Assembly: GCF_900091505.1 (NCBI RefSeq)
Contig: NZ_LT607409.1
Coordinates: forward strand, 2,976,001-3,040,000
DNA: 64,000 bases
Source of the DNA: Micromonospora chokoriensis
GTDB lineage: Bacteria > Actinomycetota > Actinomycetes > Mycobacteriales > Micromonosporaceae
Direction of reading: 5' to 3'
Positions 1 through 8,153 of this stretch are shown piece by piece. A program made the position numbers and the translations under genes. The stretch's first letter is position 1. Every line of letters begins with the position of its first letter. The notes under the pieces were generated by a model. The model was given only the letters and a program-made list of their open reading frames with translations. It searched no databases and was not told the DNA's origin.

Positions 1-81
1 CATAGCGGCGACACATCGTCGTAACGTCTCGGCAATTCGACCGTGACCCAGTTCACAGTCCGCCCCTTCCAGGAGGCCGCC

Positions 82-1317
82 GTGCGCCGCTCCTCGTCCA
101 CCCTCACCCGGCTGATCGGCGCGGTCGCCGGGCTCTCCCTGGCCCTGGCCGGTGTGGTCGCCGTCGCCGCACCCGCCCAGGCCGCCACCCTCACCCAGGT
201 CACCGGGTTCGGCTCCAACCCGGGCAACCTCACCATGTACGCCTACCGGCCGGACAACCTGCCGGCCAACTCCCCGGCCGTCGTCCTCCTGCACGGGTGC
301 GTCCAGAACGCCTCCGGCTACTTCTCCAACTCGGGCTGGCAGAAGTACGCCGACCAGTGGAAGTTCACGCTGATCGTCGCCCAGCAGCCCTCCGGCAACA
401 ACGCCAACTCCTGCTTCAACTTCTTCGAGGCCGGGGACACCACCCGAGGTCAGGGTGAGGCGCTGTCCGTCAAGCAGATGGTCGACCACGCCAAGGCCAC
501 CTTCGGCGTGAACGGCTCCCGGGTCTACGTCAGCGGTCTCTCCGCGGGCGGGGCGATGAGCGCCGTCATGCTCGCCACCTACCCGGACGTCTTCGCCGCC
601 GGGTCGATCATCGCGGGGATCCCGTACCGCTGCGCCACCAGCATGGTCAACGCGTTCAGCTGCATGAACCCGGGCGCGGACAGGACCCCGGCCGCCTGGG
701 GCGACCTGGTGCGCGGCGCGTACTCCGGCTACACCGGCCCGCGCCCCCGGGTGGCCATCTGGCACGGCACCTCGGACACCACAGTCACCCCGCTCAACGG
801 CACCGAGTCCCGCGACCAGTGGACCAACGTGCGCGGGGTCTCGCAGACCCCGAGCAGCACGTCGTCGCTGCCCGGCAACACGACCCTTGAGGTGTACGGC
901 AACGACGACGTACGCCTGTACCGGGTCTCCGGGATGGGCCACGGCACCCCCGTGGACCCGGGCTCCGGCGCGGACCAGTGCGGCACCGCCGCCGCGTACT
1001 TCCTGGACACCATCTGCTCGACGTACCGGGACGCGCTCTTCTTCGGCCTGAACGGCGGCGGCACCGGCCCGACCCCCACGCCCACGGTGACCCCGACCCC
1101 GACCCCGACGGTCACGCCGACCCCGACGCCCACCCCGACCGTGCCGGCGACCTGCGTGACGGCCAGCAACTACGCGCACGTGGCGGCCGGCCGGGCGTAC
1201 CAGTCCGGTGGATACGCCTACGCCAACGGCTCCAACCAGCGGATGGGCCTCTACAACACCTTCTACACCAGCGCCCTCAAGCAGACCGCCGCCAACTACT
1301 GGGTGATCGGCTGCTGA
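82..1317 (+). CDS. Secreted PHB-depolymerase-family esterase
   Basis: Predicted extracellular carboxylester hydrolase of the PHB depolymerase/feruloyl esterase type (alpha/beta hydrolase). GTG at 82 is preferred to the ATG at 43 because a perfect AGGAGG lies at 71-76, 5 nt upstream; this gives 411 aa. Residues 1 to about 35 form a Sec signal peptide with an arginine-rich start and an APAQAA cleavage region. The catalytic core shows the oxyanion HGC motif, the lipase box GLSAGG with nucleophile Ser154, and a late GMGHG histidine. A Thr-Pro repeat linker (TPTPTVTP units) leads to a C-terminal module of about 54 residues bounded by two cysteines, probably a binding or anchoring module. The actual polymer or ester substrate cannot be decided from sequence. 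Confidence 0.85.
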   Translation: MRRSSSTLTRLIGAVAGLSLALAGVVAVAAPAQAATLTQVTGFGSNPGNLTMYAYRPDNLPANSPAVVLLHGCVQNASGYFSNSGWQKYADQWKFTLIVAQQPSGNNANSCFNFFEAGDTTRGQGEALSVKQMVDHAKATFGVNGSRVYVSGLSAGGAMSAVMLATYPDVFAAGSIIAGIPYRCATSMVNAFSCMNPGADRTPAAWGDLVRGAYSGYTGPRPRVAIWHGTSDTTVTPLNGTESRDQWTNVRGVSQTPSSTSSLPGNTTLEVYGNDDVRLYRVSGMGHGTPVDPGSGADQCGTAAAYFLDTICSTYRDALFFGLNGGGTGPTPTPTVTPTPTPTVTPTPTPTPTVPATCVTASNYAHVAAGRAYQSGGYAYANGSNQRMGLYNTFYTSALKQTAANYWVIGC

Positions 1318-1333
1318 CCCCTCCCCAGACCCT

Positions 1334-1393
1334 GTTGATCAAGAGGTTTGCGTCAGATTCCGGCCCCCGGATGACGCAAACCTCTTGATCAAC
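1334..1393. repeat. GATC-ended palindrome in a convergent junction (bidirectional terminator candidate), copy 1
   Basis: Perfect inverted repeat with 22-bp arms (1334-1355 and 1372-1393) and a 16-nt loop. The arm starts GTTGATCAAGAGGTTTG. It lies between the converging esterase and epimerase genes, so it can terminate both transcripts. Copies with related ends occur at 16039-16101 and 36263-36340, also between converging genes. Confidence 0.8.
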
Positions 1394-1413
1394 GCGAGCG
1401 GTGGCGGCGCTGG

Positions 1414-2319
1414 TCAGTCCTTCAGGGCCGCGGCCAGGGCAGCCGGGAGGGCGGGGTGGTGGTAGGGGTAGGCGGCTTGGGTGAGGACGTTTGGGAGGAC
1501 TCTGGTGCTGGTCAGGGCCTCGTGGGCGAAGCCGCCGAGGACCACCTTGAGCGCCGGCGCGGGGATCGGGATGATCGCCGGCCGGTGCAGCTGTCGGGCC
1601 AGCTCGCGGGTGAACTCGGCGTTCGTCACCGGGTTCGGCCCGACCACGTTGACCGGGCCGGAGATCTCGTCGCGGTCCAGCAGGAAGCGCGTCGCGTCCA
1701 GCCAGTCCTCCATCGAGATCCACGGCAGCCACTGCCGGCCGCTGCCCAACCGGCCCGCGATGCCCAGCTTGAACGGCAGCAACTGCGGCTTGAGCAGACC
1801 ACCGTCGCGGTGCAGCGGCAGGCCGGTACGCAGGCGCACGACACGTACCCCGGCGTCCTCGGCCGGCCGGGTCGCGGCCTCCCACACCCGGCAGACGTCG
1901 GCCAGGAAACCCTCACCGGCCGGCGCGTCCTCCTCGACCGCCCGGTCGCCGGTGTTGCCGTACCACCCCACGGCCGAGGAGTTGAGCAACACCCGGGGGC
2001 GCTCGCCGGCGGGAAGCCCGGCGATGGTGGTCGCCAGCGTGGTGGTGCTGTCCACCCGGCTGGTACGGATCAACCGCCGGTAGTCGTCGTTCCAGCGCTT
2101 GTCGCCCACGCCCGCGCCGGCCAGGTTGACCACCGCGTCCGCCTCCGCGACCGCAGCCGGGTCGAGCTGCCCGGCGGCCGGGTCCCACTGCCGTTCGTCG
2201 GGGGTACGCGGCGGACGCCGGACCAGCCGGGTGATCTGGTGTCCGTCAGCGGTCAGGCGATCGGCCAACCGGGTGCCGAGGAAGCCGGACGCGCCGGCCA
2301 GAAGGATCCGCATGCTCAT
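1414..2319 (-). CDS. TIGR01777-type NAD-dependent epimerase/dehydratase family protein
   Basis: Extended short-chain dehydrogenase fold protein of the YfcH/TIGR01777 group, 301 aa, substrate unknown. The N-terminus has the Rossmann motif GASGFLG directly after MSMRILLA. The family-typical NLAG-like (VVNLAGAG), LLNSSAVGWYG and PWISMEDW segments are all present, and the C-terminal DUF1731-like part (LTSTRVLPNVL region) is intact. ATG at 2319 is used; a second ATG at 2313 (MRILL) is equally possible because the ribosome-binding site is weak. It converges with the esterase across a long palindrome and is transcribed in the same direction as the aldo/keto reductase upstream, with a 124-nt gap. Confidence 0.85.
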   Translation of the reverse strand: MSMRILLAGASGFLGTRLADRLTADGHQITRLVRRPPRTPDERQWDPAAGQLDPAAVAEADAVVNLAGAGVGDKRWNDDYRRLIRTSRVDSTTTLATTIAGLPAGERPRVLLNSSAVGWYGNTGDRAVEEDAPAGEGFLADVCRVWEAATRPAEDAGVRVVRLRTGLPLHRDGGLLKPQLLPFKLGIAGRLGSGRQWLPWISMEDWLDATRFLLDRDEISGPVNVVGPNPVTNAEFTRELARQLHRPAIIPIPAPALKVVLGGFAHEALTSTRVLPNVLTQAAYPYHHPALPAALAAALKD

Positions 2320-2443
2320 ATCTTCGGGTACGGACGGCAGGTTGGATGCGTCGAGCCCGCGGACCACACGTTCCGCCGCCCGCTCACCCGGTGCCGCGAC
2401 GTGCCCACCTCGCCCGGCGACACCCGGCGGACCGGCACGGTGC

Positions 2444-3442
2444 TCAGCCTGCCGAGGCCGGACGCAGGTCGGCCAGGAGACGCTCCACGTCGGCGTACGC
2501 CGCGGCGTCGAGTGGTCCGAGCGCCAGGGTGGCGAGGTTCTCCTCGGCCTGCGCCACAGTGCGCAGGCCAGGGATCGGCACCGTACGCGGGCTGCGCGCC
2601 AACAGCCAACCCAGCGCGCCCTGCGCGAGCGTCCGACCGTCGGCGGTGAGCGCCGCGCGCACCTGCTCGACCCGTGCCGCCCAGCGGGGCGTCGGCCGAC
2701 CGTCGGTGAACCACTCCAGCCACTCCGGTGCCCGACCGCGGACGTCGTCCGCCCCGACCGCCCGGGTCGACCCGGTGAGCAACCCCATCGCCAGCGGGCC
2801 ACGGTTGAGGCTGGCCAGGTCGTGGGTGTCGCAGACCGCCAGCACCGCCGCGTTGTCCCGCAACACCGACTCGTCGTGCTGGATGGCGGCACAGTGCGGG
2901 CCGGCGACCGCGAACGCCTCCGCCGAGGCCGGGTCGTCGGTGCTCCAGCCGTACGCCCGGATCTTGCCCTGGCCGACCAGGGTCTCCAGGGTGTCGACCA
3001 GATCGAGCGCGGCGGGCACCGGCAGCGCGTTGATGTGCAGTTGGTAGAGGTCGACGTGGTCGGTGCCGAGCCGGCGCAGCGAGTCTTCCAGGCTGCGCAC
3101 CGCGAAGGCCGGGCTGGCGTCGGTGCCGAGCGCCCGCCGGGTGGCCTCCTCGCTGACGTTGCCGAACTTCGTGGCGATCACCACGTCGTCCCGTCGGCCG
3201 GCCAGGGCCCGCCCGAGGATCCGCTCGCTGTGCCCCGCGCCGTAGTTGCTGGCCGTGTCGAACAGGGTCACCCCGAGGTCGAGTGCGCGGTGGATGGTGC
3301 GGACGGACTCGTCGTCGTCGACGTCGCCCCAGCCGAAGGGCTGCCGGTCCGCACCCCAGAGAGGGCCACCGATGGCCCAGCACCCCATTCCGATCGCGCT
3401 CACCGTGATGCCGCTGCGCCCCAACGTTCGTGTCGTCGTCAT
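2444..3442 (-). CDS. Aldo/keto reductase, MerR-controlled
   Basis: NADPH-dependent oxidoreductase of the aldo/keto reductase superfamily (TIM barrel), 332 aa, substrate unknown. The catalytic tetrad segments are visible: DTASNYGAGHSE (Asp and Tyr), IATKFG (Lys) and LYQLHI (His), with a C-terminal cofactor-binding IPGLRTVAQAEEN segment. The start at 3442 (MTTTRTLG) is chosen because it matches the family N-terminus and lies 7 nt downstream of the position predicted for a -10 element in a MerR-type promoter, so the message may be leaderless. It is divergent from the MerR gene at 3499; such pairs usually form a self-contained inducible detoxification unit, often for electrophiles or aldehydes. 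That role is inferred. Confidence 0.88.
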   Translation of the reverse strand: MTTTRTLGRSGITVSAIGMGCWAIGGPLWGADRQPFGWGDVDDDESVRTIHRALDLGVTLFDTASNYGAGHSERILGRALAGRRDDVVIATKFGNVSEEATRRALGTDASPAFAVRSLEDSLRRLGTDHVDLYQLHINALPVPAALDLVDTLETLVGQGKIRAYGWSTDDPASAEAFAVAGPHCAAIQHDESVLRDNAAVLAVCDTHDLASLNRGPLAMGLLTGSTRAVGADDVRGRAPEWLEWFTDGRPTPRWAARVEQVRAALTADGRTLAQGALGWLLARSPRTVPIPGLRTVAQAEENLATLALGPLDAAAYADVERLLADLRPASAG

Positions 3443-3457
3443 GCGGACCAGCCTCCA

Positions 3458-3477
3458 ACCTGGAGCGCGCTCCAGGT
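3458..3477. promoter_or_regulatory. MerR-family operator inside the aldo/keto reductase promoter
   Basis: Perfect 20-bp palindrome (ACCTGGAGCG followed by its complement) in the divergent intergenic region. On the minus strand it is preceded by TTGACC (3480-3475), a good -35 box, and a 19-bp spacer would place the -10 at 3455-3450. Elongated spacers filled by a palindrome are the hallmark of MerR-activated promoters. On the plus strand TACGAT (3485-3490) is a plausible -10 for the regulator gene. Confidence 0.75.
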
Positions 3478-3498
3478 CAAGCACTACGATCTCGCGAC

Positions 3499-3867
3499 AT
3501 GAGCGGTTACGCCCCCTCGGAGGCCGCCCGCCGCAGCGGCTTCAGCCTGGACACCCTGCGGTACTACGAGAAGATCGGCCTGCTCGCCGACGTGGACCGG
3601 ACGGCCGGCGGGCAGCGGATCTTCACCGACGACGACCTCGGCTGGCTGGAGCTGTTCCGTTGCCTGCGCGACACCGGGATGCCGATCGCGCAGATGCGCC
3701 GCTACGCGCAACTGGCCCGCGAGGGTGAGCACACCGCCGACGAGCGTCGTGAGCTGCTGCAACACCACGCGGTACGGGTCGAGGAGCAGATGGACCTGCT
3801 CCAGCGCCAGTACGAGCACCTCCGGGAGAAGATCCGCTTCTACGAGCGCCCGACCCGTGCCAGCTAG
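3499..3867 (+). CDS. MerR-family transcriptional regulator
   Basis: Small MerR-type regulator of 122 aa. The N-terminal winged helix-turn-helix is clear: PSEAARRSGFSLDTLRYYEK, then the wing segment GGQRIFTDDDL, a WLELFRCLRDTGMPI segment and a C-terminal coiled coil (about 80-115) for dimerisation. There is no cysteine cluster, so metal sensing is unlikely and the effector is unknown. It is divergent from an aldo/keto reductase, with a perfect palindromic operator between the two. The likely role is activation of the reductase gene and autorepression; this is inferred from layout. Confidence 0.9.
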   Translation: MSGYAPSEAARRSGFSLDTLRYYEKIGLLADVDRTAGGQRIFTDDDLGWLELFRCLRDTGMPIAQMRRYAQLAREGEHTADERRELLQHHAVRVEEQMDLLQRQYEHLREKIRFYERPTRAS

Positions 3868-3923
3868 CGAAGCTGCTTGTATTGGCCTGCACGGAGTGCT
3901 AGCCGACACAAAGCCCCAAACCG

Positions 3924-4577
3924 TCAGTTGGTCTCGGCCGAGCCCCACCGCTTGACCACCTCATCGACATCAGCAACTAAGCGGGCCCAGCTTTCCAGTC
4001 GTACAATGGCGCCGGTCGGCTCTAGTCGCTCAAGCAATTGGCGGCGATGTTGGTTGAACCGCTTCGCCACGGCGTCGCGGCGCCGGCCAGTCTCGCCGGC
4101 AGCTTTGAGTAGGCAGGTGCTGAGAATTTGCTTGGGGTTAGCGACCGACTCGACCTCATGATGTTTGGGAAGGCCAAGATCCATCCGTCCTCGCGGATTG
4201 CCAGCGACCTGTCGGATCGCCGTCTCGTCGAGCAGTAGCCACGCCTCTGTCATTCGTACCGGGATCACGGGCATGAAATCGACCGCTCCACTGATGGATC
4301 TCATTGCTGTCACTATTTCCTGCTGTCGGGCATGGCGTCCGGCGTTATCTGCATCGCGGTGAACCACGACTAGATCGACCGGACTGCCGACAAGTGCGAG
4401 ACCGGCTTCCGCCCGAGACCGTACATCCTTCGCAACTCTCCCGAGAAGGGAAAAGTCGGGCTTGCTGAAGTGTACGGTCACACCCTGGTTGAAGAAGAGG
4501 GACTCGATGAGGTCGGCTAAGGGGAGATCAGAGCTGCCTTCTGATATGAACAGCCCAGTGCGTGAACGACGGCTCAT
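3924..4577 (-). CDS. TOPRIM-like protein (DUF4276-like), partner of the upstream ATPase; putative defence effector
   Basis: A 217-aa protein that I place, from memory and with medium confidence, near the DUF4276/OLD-TOPRIM group. The N-terminal strand carries Glu13 (ISEGSSD) and the middle strand carries an acidic pair Asp75/Asp77 (VVVHRDADNAG), the E then DxD spacing of TOPRIM nuclease domains. An IPVRMTEAWLL segment follows and the C-terminus is basic. It starts inside the ATPase stop codon (ATGA overlap 4574-4577), so the two are translationally coupled. GC content here is clearly lower than in the flanking genes. By analogy with two-gene ATPase-TOPRIM systems such as PARIS or AbiL it may be the toxic nuclease. 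No direct evidence of activity is available from sequence. Confidence 0.7.
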   Translation of the reverse strand: MSRRSRTGLFISEGSSDLPLADLIESLFFNQGVTVHFSKPDFSLLGRVAKDVRSRAEAGLALVGSPVDLVVVHRDADNAGRHARQQEIVTAMRSISGAVDFMPVIPVRMTEAWLLLDETAIRQVAGNPRGRMDLGLPKHHEVESVANPKQILSTCLLKAAGETGRRRDAVAKRFNQHRRQLLERLEPTGAIVRLESWARLVADVDEVVKRWGSAETN

Positions 4578-6001
4578 TCGATCAGATCCAAGGGGAGTTT
4601 AAGCTGCGCGTTAGGTGGTGCAGCTAGGTAGGCAACAACGTCCGCCATTGAGAAAGTGGATTGACCACCGGCAGCGCGCCAGGTGCCAGTGAATGGCAAC
4701 AATGACAACGACCGGGTATGTCTACCGTTTGCTCCCACGTGGGGCCGCACCTCGGCCAGCAGCAGGTCGGCAGGATTGCAAAGCTGGACTACCCACGGCG
4801 AATGCGTATTGACGATGACTTGCCGGAATGGATTAGTAGGTCCCGGTGCGTCGCTTGGGTCGACGGCCAGGTCGCGCACGAGCTCCAGCATCGCCGGAAG
4901 GTTGGCCGGATGGATGCCATTCTCTGGTTCTTCCATGCAGATCAAGCCGGTGAAATTGGGATCCTCGAGCAATACACACAGGGCCAGAAATCGAAGTGTG
5001 CCTTCGGATAATGCACGTGCGGGCAATCGAAGACTGCCGCGCTCTTCTAAGAAAAGCGTGAAGACTTCGCGGACCTGGTCGAGTTCTACAACAATTCCCT
5101 CGACTCCTACACCGACGAGATCGGACAACCTTCCCGCTACTCGAGCATAAACGGCGTCCGGGTCAGACTTGTGATCGTCACTCCCGGATTCGTTTGCAAT
5201 CCGGTAGAGGCTTGCGGCCAGATGGCGACCATCGGCACCGAGTGACCGAGCATCTGAGAAACCGTCGGGGGCGCGCAATGCCGAAGGTTCAAGGGCAAGC
5301 CGACGCCAGCCCTGCATCTCTCGCCGCGCTGCGAGGATCGTCGGATAGTCGTTGGTTGTTACGGAACTGAGGACGGTTCGGCCCGCACGGGCAGCTGCCC
5401 GCGGCTGCGGTTTGCCGCGGCTCCCACCGTCTCCATGTACATTTATGACTGTGCCCGTCTCCCGATGCTCGGTCGAGAGGAAGGGGCCGCCGCGTCGCTC
5501 ACCCCTGACGACTGCGTTTCGGAAACGGGCCGCGCTATGCGGGAAGCGAAGGTGACGGACTGCCTCGCCGCGAGTGATATGCCGAAGTTCCTCGCCTAGC
5601 AAACTAAGTCGACCGATGCTGCCCTCTTTCGCGGGCGGTTCGAAGCCGAGGGTCACCTCGTAGCGGAGGAAGGTGGTGCTTGCCTCCGCTGGCGTACCCA
5701 AGTCATCTTCGACTTCTGCGGGCACGATCATTTCGGCGGCGAGCTTGATGCGGTGTTGGTGGTCCCTGTACCCGTCCCAGAACAAGTCGCGCGGGTCGCC
5801 GCCTCTGAGGCCCGACGATCCACGCACGCGCTGAGATGCCTCGACCAGCGAGTCGGTAGCCAGATATGAGAGGAATTCGATGGCGTCGAAGATGTTCGAC
5901 TTGCCCATGCCGTTTGCGCCGGCGATGCAGGTGAAGGGACCGAACTCGACTCCCACATCAAGGAGGTTCTTGAACCCCTGTACCTCGAGCCGAGTCAGCA
6001 T
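4574..6001 (-). CDS. ABC/RecF-type AAA ATPase of a two-gene putative anti-phage module
   Basis: A 475-aa ATPase of the AAA_21/OLD-like class. Walker A is GANGMGKS (28-35). An ABC-like signature ARALSEGTLRFLAL is followed directly by Walker B (LICMEEPENGIHP), and a late VIVNTHSPWVV segment supplies the H-loop-like motif typical of OLD and RecF-type ATPases. There is no DNA-repair neighbour. It is the first gene of a two-gene operon with the TOPRIM-like gene, overlapping by 4 nt. Two 60-base lines counted in the insert give 60% and 55% GC, against 67% and 73% in two neighbouring lines, suggesting horizontal transfer. The likely role is sensor and regulator of the TOPRIM partner; this is inference from architecture. 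Confidence 0.82.
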   Translation of the reverse strand: MLTRLEVQGFKNLLDVGVEFGPFTCIAGANGMGKSNIFDAIEFLSYLATDSLVEASQRVRGSSGLRGGDPRDLFWDGYRDHQHRIKLAAEMIVPAEVEDDLGTPAEASTTFLRYEVTLGFEPPAKEGSIGRLSLLGEELRHITRGEAVRHLRFPHSAARFRNAVVRGERRGGPFLSTEHRETGTVINVHGDGGSRGKPQPRAAARAGRTVLSSVTTNDYPTILAARREMQGWRRLALEPSALRAPDGFSDARSLGADGRHLAASLYRIANESGSDDHKSDPDAVYARVAGRLSDLVGVGVEGIVVELDQVREVFTLFLEERGSLRLPARALSEGTLRFLALCVLLEDPNFTGLICMEEPENGIHPANLPAMLELVRDLAVDPSDAPGPTNPFRQVIVNTHSPWVVQLCNPADLLLAEVRPHVGANGRHTRSLSLLPFTGTWRAAGGQSTFSMADVVAYLAAPPNAQLKLPLDLIE

Positions 6002-6017
6002 GGGAAGAGCTTAGCCA

Positions 6018-6041
6018 GGTGTGAGCCGGTCAGCTCACACC
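6018..6041. promoter_or_regulatory. Inverted repeat upstream of the ATPase/TOPRIM operon
   Basis: Perfect 9-bp arms GGTGTGAGC and GCTCACACC separated by 6 nt, ending 16 nt before the ATPase ATG. A TATAGT on the minus strand at 6085-6080 could be the -10 of the operon promoter, which would place this repeat in the 5' leader. It may be an operator or an RNA hairpin. No -35 box is recognisable. Confidence 0.5.
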
Positions 6042-6209
6042 ACCTTCAACTAGACGTGGAGTGGCGGGCCCTAACATCGACTATAAAGACAAATTAGCCC
6101 ATAGCGCTGTTGCAGGTAGGCGGAATCGGCTCGCTGTCGCCCAGAGAAACCGAGAGGTGGGCCGTAGAGCGGCTATGCGGATGCCGGAGCGGGGCGGAGC
6201 CGGCCGTAG

Positions 6210-6803
6210 TCAGCCGGGGACGTGCGGCGGCAGGGTCAGGCCGAGCAGTTCCTCGGCTGTCCCGGGTCGACCGGTGAGCGCGTTCAGGGCGGAGACCAGC
6301 CGCTTCTCCTCGTAGCGGAAGTGCGACTGGAGCAGGGCGGCCAACCCGTCCAGCTCACCGCGTACCTGGTCGACCGGCACGGCGGCGTCGCCGGCCAGTA
6401 ACGCCTCGACCCGCTCCAGGATCCCCGCCACCACCTCGTGGTCGGTGATCAGGTTCGCGATCACCGGACGCAGTTCGGGGACCTGCTCGGCCAGCAACCG
6501 GAACGCGCCGGCGTCCTCGCCGGTGTGGTGCCGACCCAGGGCGGTGCAGAAGGTCAGACAGTGTGCTCGCAGGTCCCGCGACGGGGTGTCGAGGCTTGCC
6601 CGGAGACGGGCCAGTTCCGCGCTGAGCCAGAGGTGGATCTCGATCATCTGATTGCCGACGGCGGCGAGCCGGTCGGCCGGTGAACCGGTTGGGTGCACGT
6701 TCGTCCCATGCTGTCCCCGCGCCTCCGTGCCCACGGCGGCCTTCGTGCCGGGTGCACCGCGACGCTGCGCCCGAGAGTCTAGCCCGACCGGGGTCGGTTT
6801 CAC
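6210..6803 (-). CDS. Hemerythrin HHE domain-containing protein
   Basis: Four-helix-bundle protein with the metal-ligand pattern of HHE cation-binding/hemerythrin domains: IEIHLWLSAEL, LGRHHTGED, ITDHEVV and LQSHFRYEEKR provide the expected His and Glu/Asp ligands of a di-iron site. The longest form is 197 aa with GTG at 6803, but the first 35 or so residues look unstructured and have no good ribosome-binding site. A GTG at about residue 36 (VHPTGSPADR) is an equally good start. It follows the LtrA gene by only 12 nt in the same direction, so co-transcription is likely. Oxygen or NO binding or iron-related stress handling is the usual inference for such proteins. Confidence 0.8.
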   Translation of the reverse strand: MKPTPVGLDSRAQRRGAPGTKAAVGTEARGQHGTNVHPTGSPADRLAAVGNQMIEIHLWLSAELARLRASLDTPSRDLRAHCLTFCTALGRHHTGEDAGAFRLLAEQVPELRPVIANLITDHEVVAGILERVEALLAGDAAVPVDQVRGELDGLAALLQSHFRYEEKRLVSALNALTGRPGTAEELLGLTLPPHVPG

Positions 6804-6815
6804 CCTGCGTCCGGG

Positions 6816-8153
6816 TCACGGAGTGGTCGGCTCGTCGGGTTCCGGCACGTCGTGCCACCGCGCACGCCAGGCGGCCTCGTGCGCCTCGTGGGTGGTCCGC
6901 TCCTGGAAGACAGCGGACCGCAGCGCGTGCCGAGACTGCGACATCACCAGCACCTCCATCGCCACCAGGCCCACACAGATCACCGTCGCGAGGGTGAGCG
7001 CGCCCAGTGCCGGCAGGTGCTGACCGATCGGGAGGGCGGCCACGAGCACCACGATGACGCCGACCCGGGTCCAGCTGACGGTGTGCAGGGTACGCAGCTG
7101 GAACAGCAGGTTGACCACGAAGTAGCAGATCAGCCCACCGAAGAGCATCGGCACCGCCGGCCCCTCGACCCGCTCGCCGATCCCACCGGCCGGATCGGTG
7201 ATCTTGTGCAGGATCTCCTCGTTGCCGATGGAGAAGAGGATCACGCCGGCGATCATCGGCAGGTACGCGTACGCGTACGCGTCGCGGGCCATGGCCACCC
7301 GGGGGGCGCCCTCCGCCGCGTGCAGGGCGATCCGGGCGGCCGGTCCGATGAAGTCGAAGTGCGCCCACCAGAGGGCGGCGGTGATCACGATGCCGAGTGC
7401 GGCGGCGGCCACCGCCGGCCAGGTCACCGGCTTGCCGAGCAGGTTGCCGCCCACCCCTGTGGAGATGATGGACTCACCCAGCGCGATGATCAGGATGAGG
7501 TCGTAACGCTCCGTCCAGTGTTCGGCGCTGGTCACCCCCCAGCCCCAGGTGCCGACGATGAAGCCGGTGGCGTACTGCACCACCACCACGGTGATCCACA
7601 GTCCGTCGCGGACCAGGGCGGCATCGTCGGGGTCGGCGATCTGCGGCGGGATCAACGCGGCGGCCAGCAGCAGCACGATACTCACCGCCAACTCCGGGGC
7701 GAAGCGCCGCAGCTGCCGGCGTTCCTGCGGGCTGTCCCGCACCACGTGCTGGTAGAGGATCATGTGGACGGCCCGGACCGCGACGTAGCTGATGGCGACC
7801 AGCATCGGCCCGCCGGCGACGCCCGTCGGGTCGCTGAACGCCTGCGGCAGCCCCAACGCGAACGCGAACAGGGCGACCATCGCGATCACCATGAGCACCG
7901 GGACGTAGCCCTCGCCGAGCCGGACCCGGGTGGCGACCAGGCTGTGCACCACCCAGATCCACCAGAGCACGGCGAGCACCAGCGCGGCGTGCAGCAGTTG
8001 CCGGCCGGTGATGTTCGCGGCGGTCGCCCTGGTGATGATGAAGAACGAGAAGACGAACACCAGGTCGAAGAAGACCTCGAACTTGTCGACCCGGGCACCG
8101 GGAGCAATCGGGACGGCCGGTCCCAACTGCCCACGCCGCCGGTGACCGCCCAC
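6816..8153 (-). CDS. Low temperature requirement protein A (LtrA) family membrane protein
   Basis: Polytopic membrane protein with about ten hydrophobic segments. The family-typical N-terminal KFEVFFDLVFVFSFF motif, the central TERYDLILIIALGESI motif and the following WWAHFD segment are all present. The start is uncertain: GTG at 8153 gives 445 aa, but no strong Shine-Dalgarno sequence is visible. The name comes from a Listeria locus needed for growth in the cold; the molecular function of the family is not established. It is followed at 12 nt by the hemerythrin-domain gene and is divergent from the SDR gene at 8307. Confidence 0.82.
   Translation of the reverse strand: MGGHRRRGQLGPAVPIAPGARVDKFEVFFDLVFVFSFFIITRATAANITGRQLLHAALVLAVLWWIWVVHSLVATRVRLGEGYVPVLMVIAMVALFAFALGLPQAFSDPTGVAGGPMLVAISYVAVRAVHMILYQHVVRDSPQERRQLRRFAPELAVSIVLLLAAALIPPQIADPDDAALVRDGLWITVVVVQYATGFIVGTWGWGVTSAEHWTERYDLILIIALGESIISTGVGGNLLGKPVTWPAVAAAALGIVITAALWWAHFDFIGPAARIALHAAEGAPRVAMARDAYAYAYLPMIAGVILFSIGNEEILHKITDPAGGIGERVEGPAVPMLFGGLICYFVVNLLFQLRTLHTVSWTRVGVIVVLVAALPIGQHLPALGALTLATVICVGLVAMEVLVMSQSRHALRSAVFQERTTHEAHEAAWRARWHDVPEPDEPTTP

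Noticed and set aside
6061..6315. Small plus-strand ORF between the ATPase and hemerythrin genes
   Set aside because: No ribosome-binding site, low-complexity product, and it overlaps the hemerythrin coding region.
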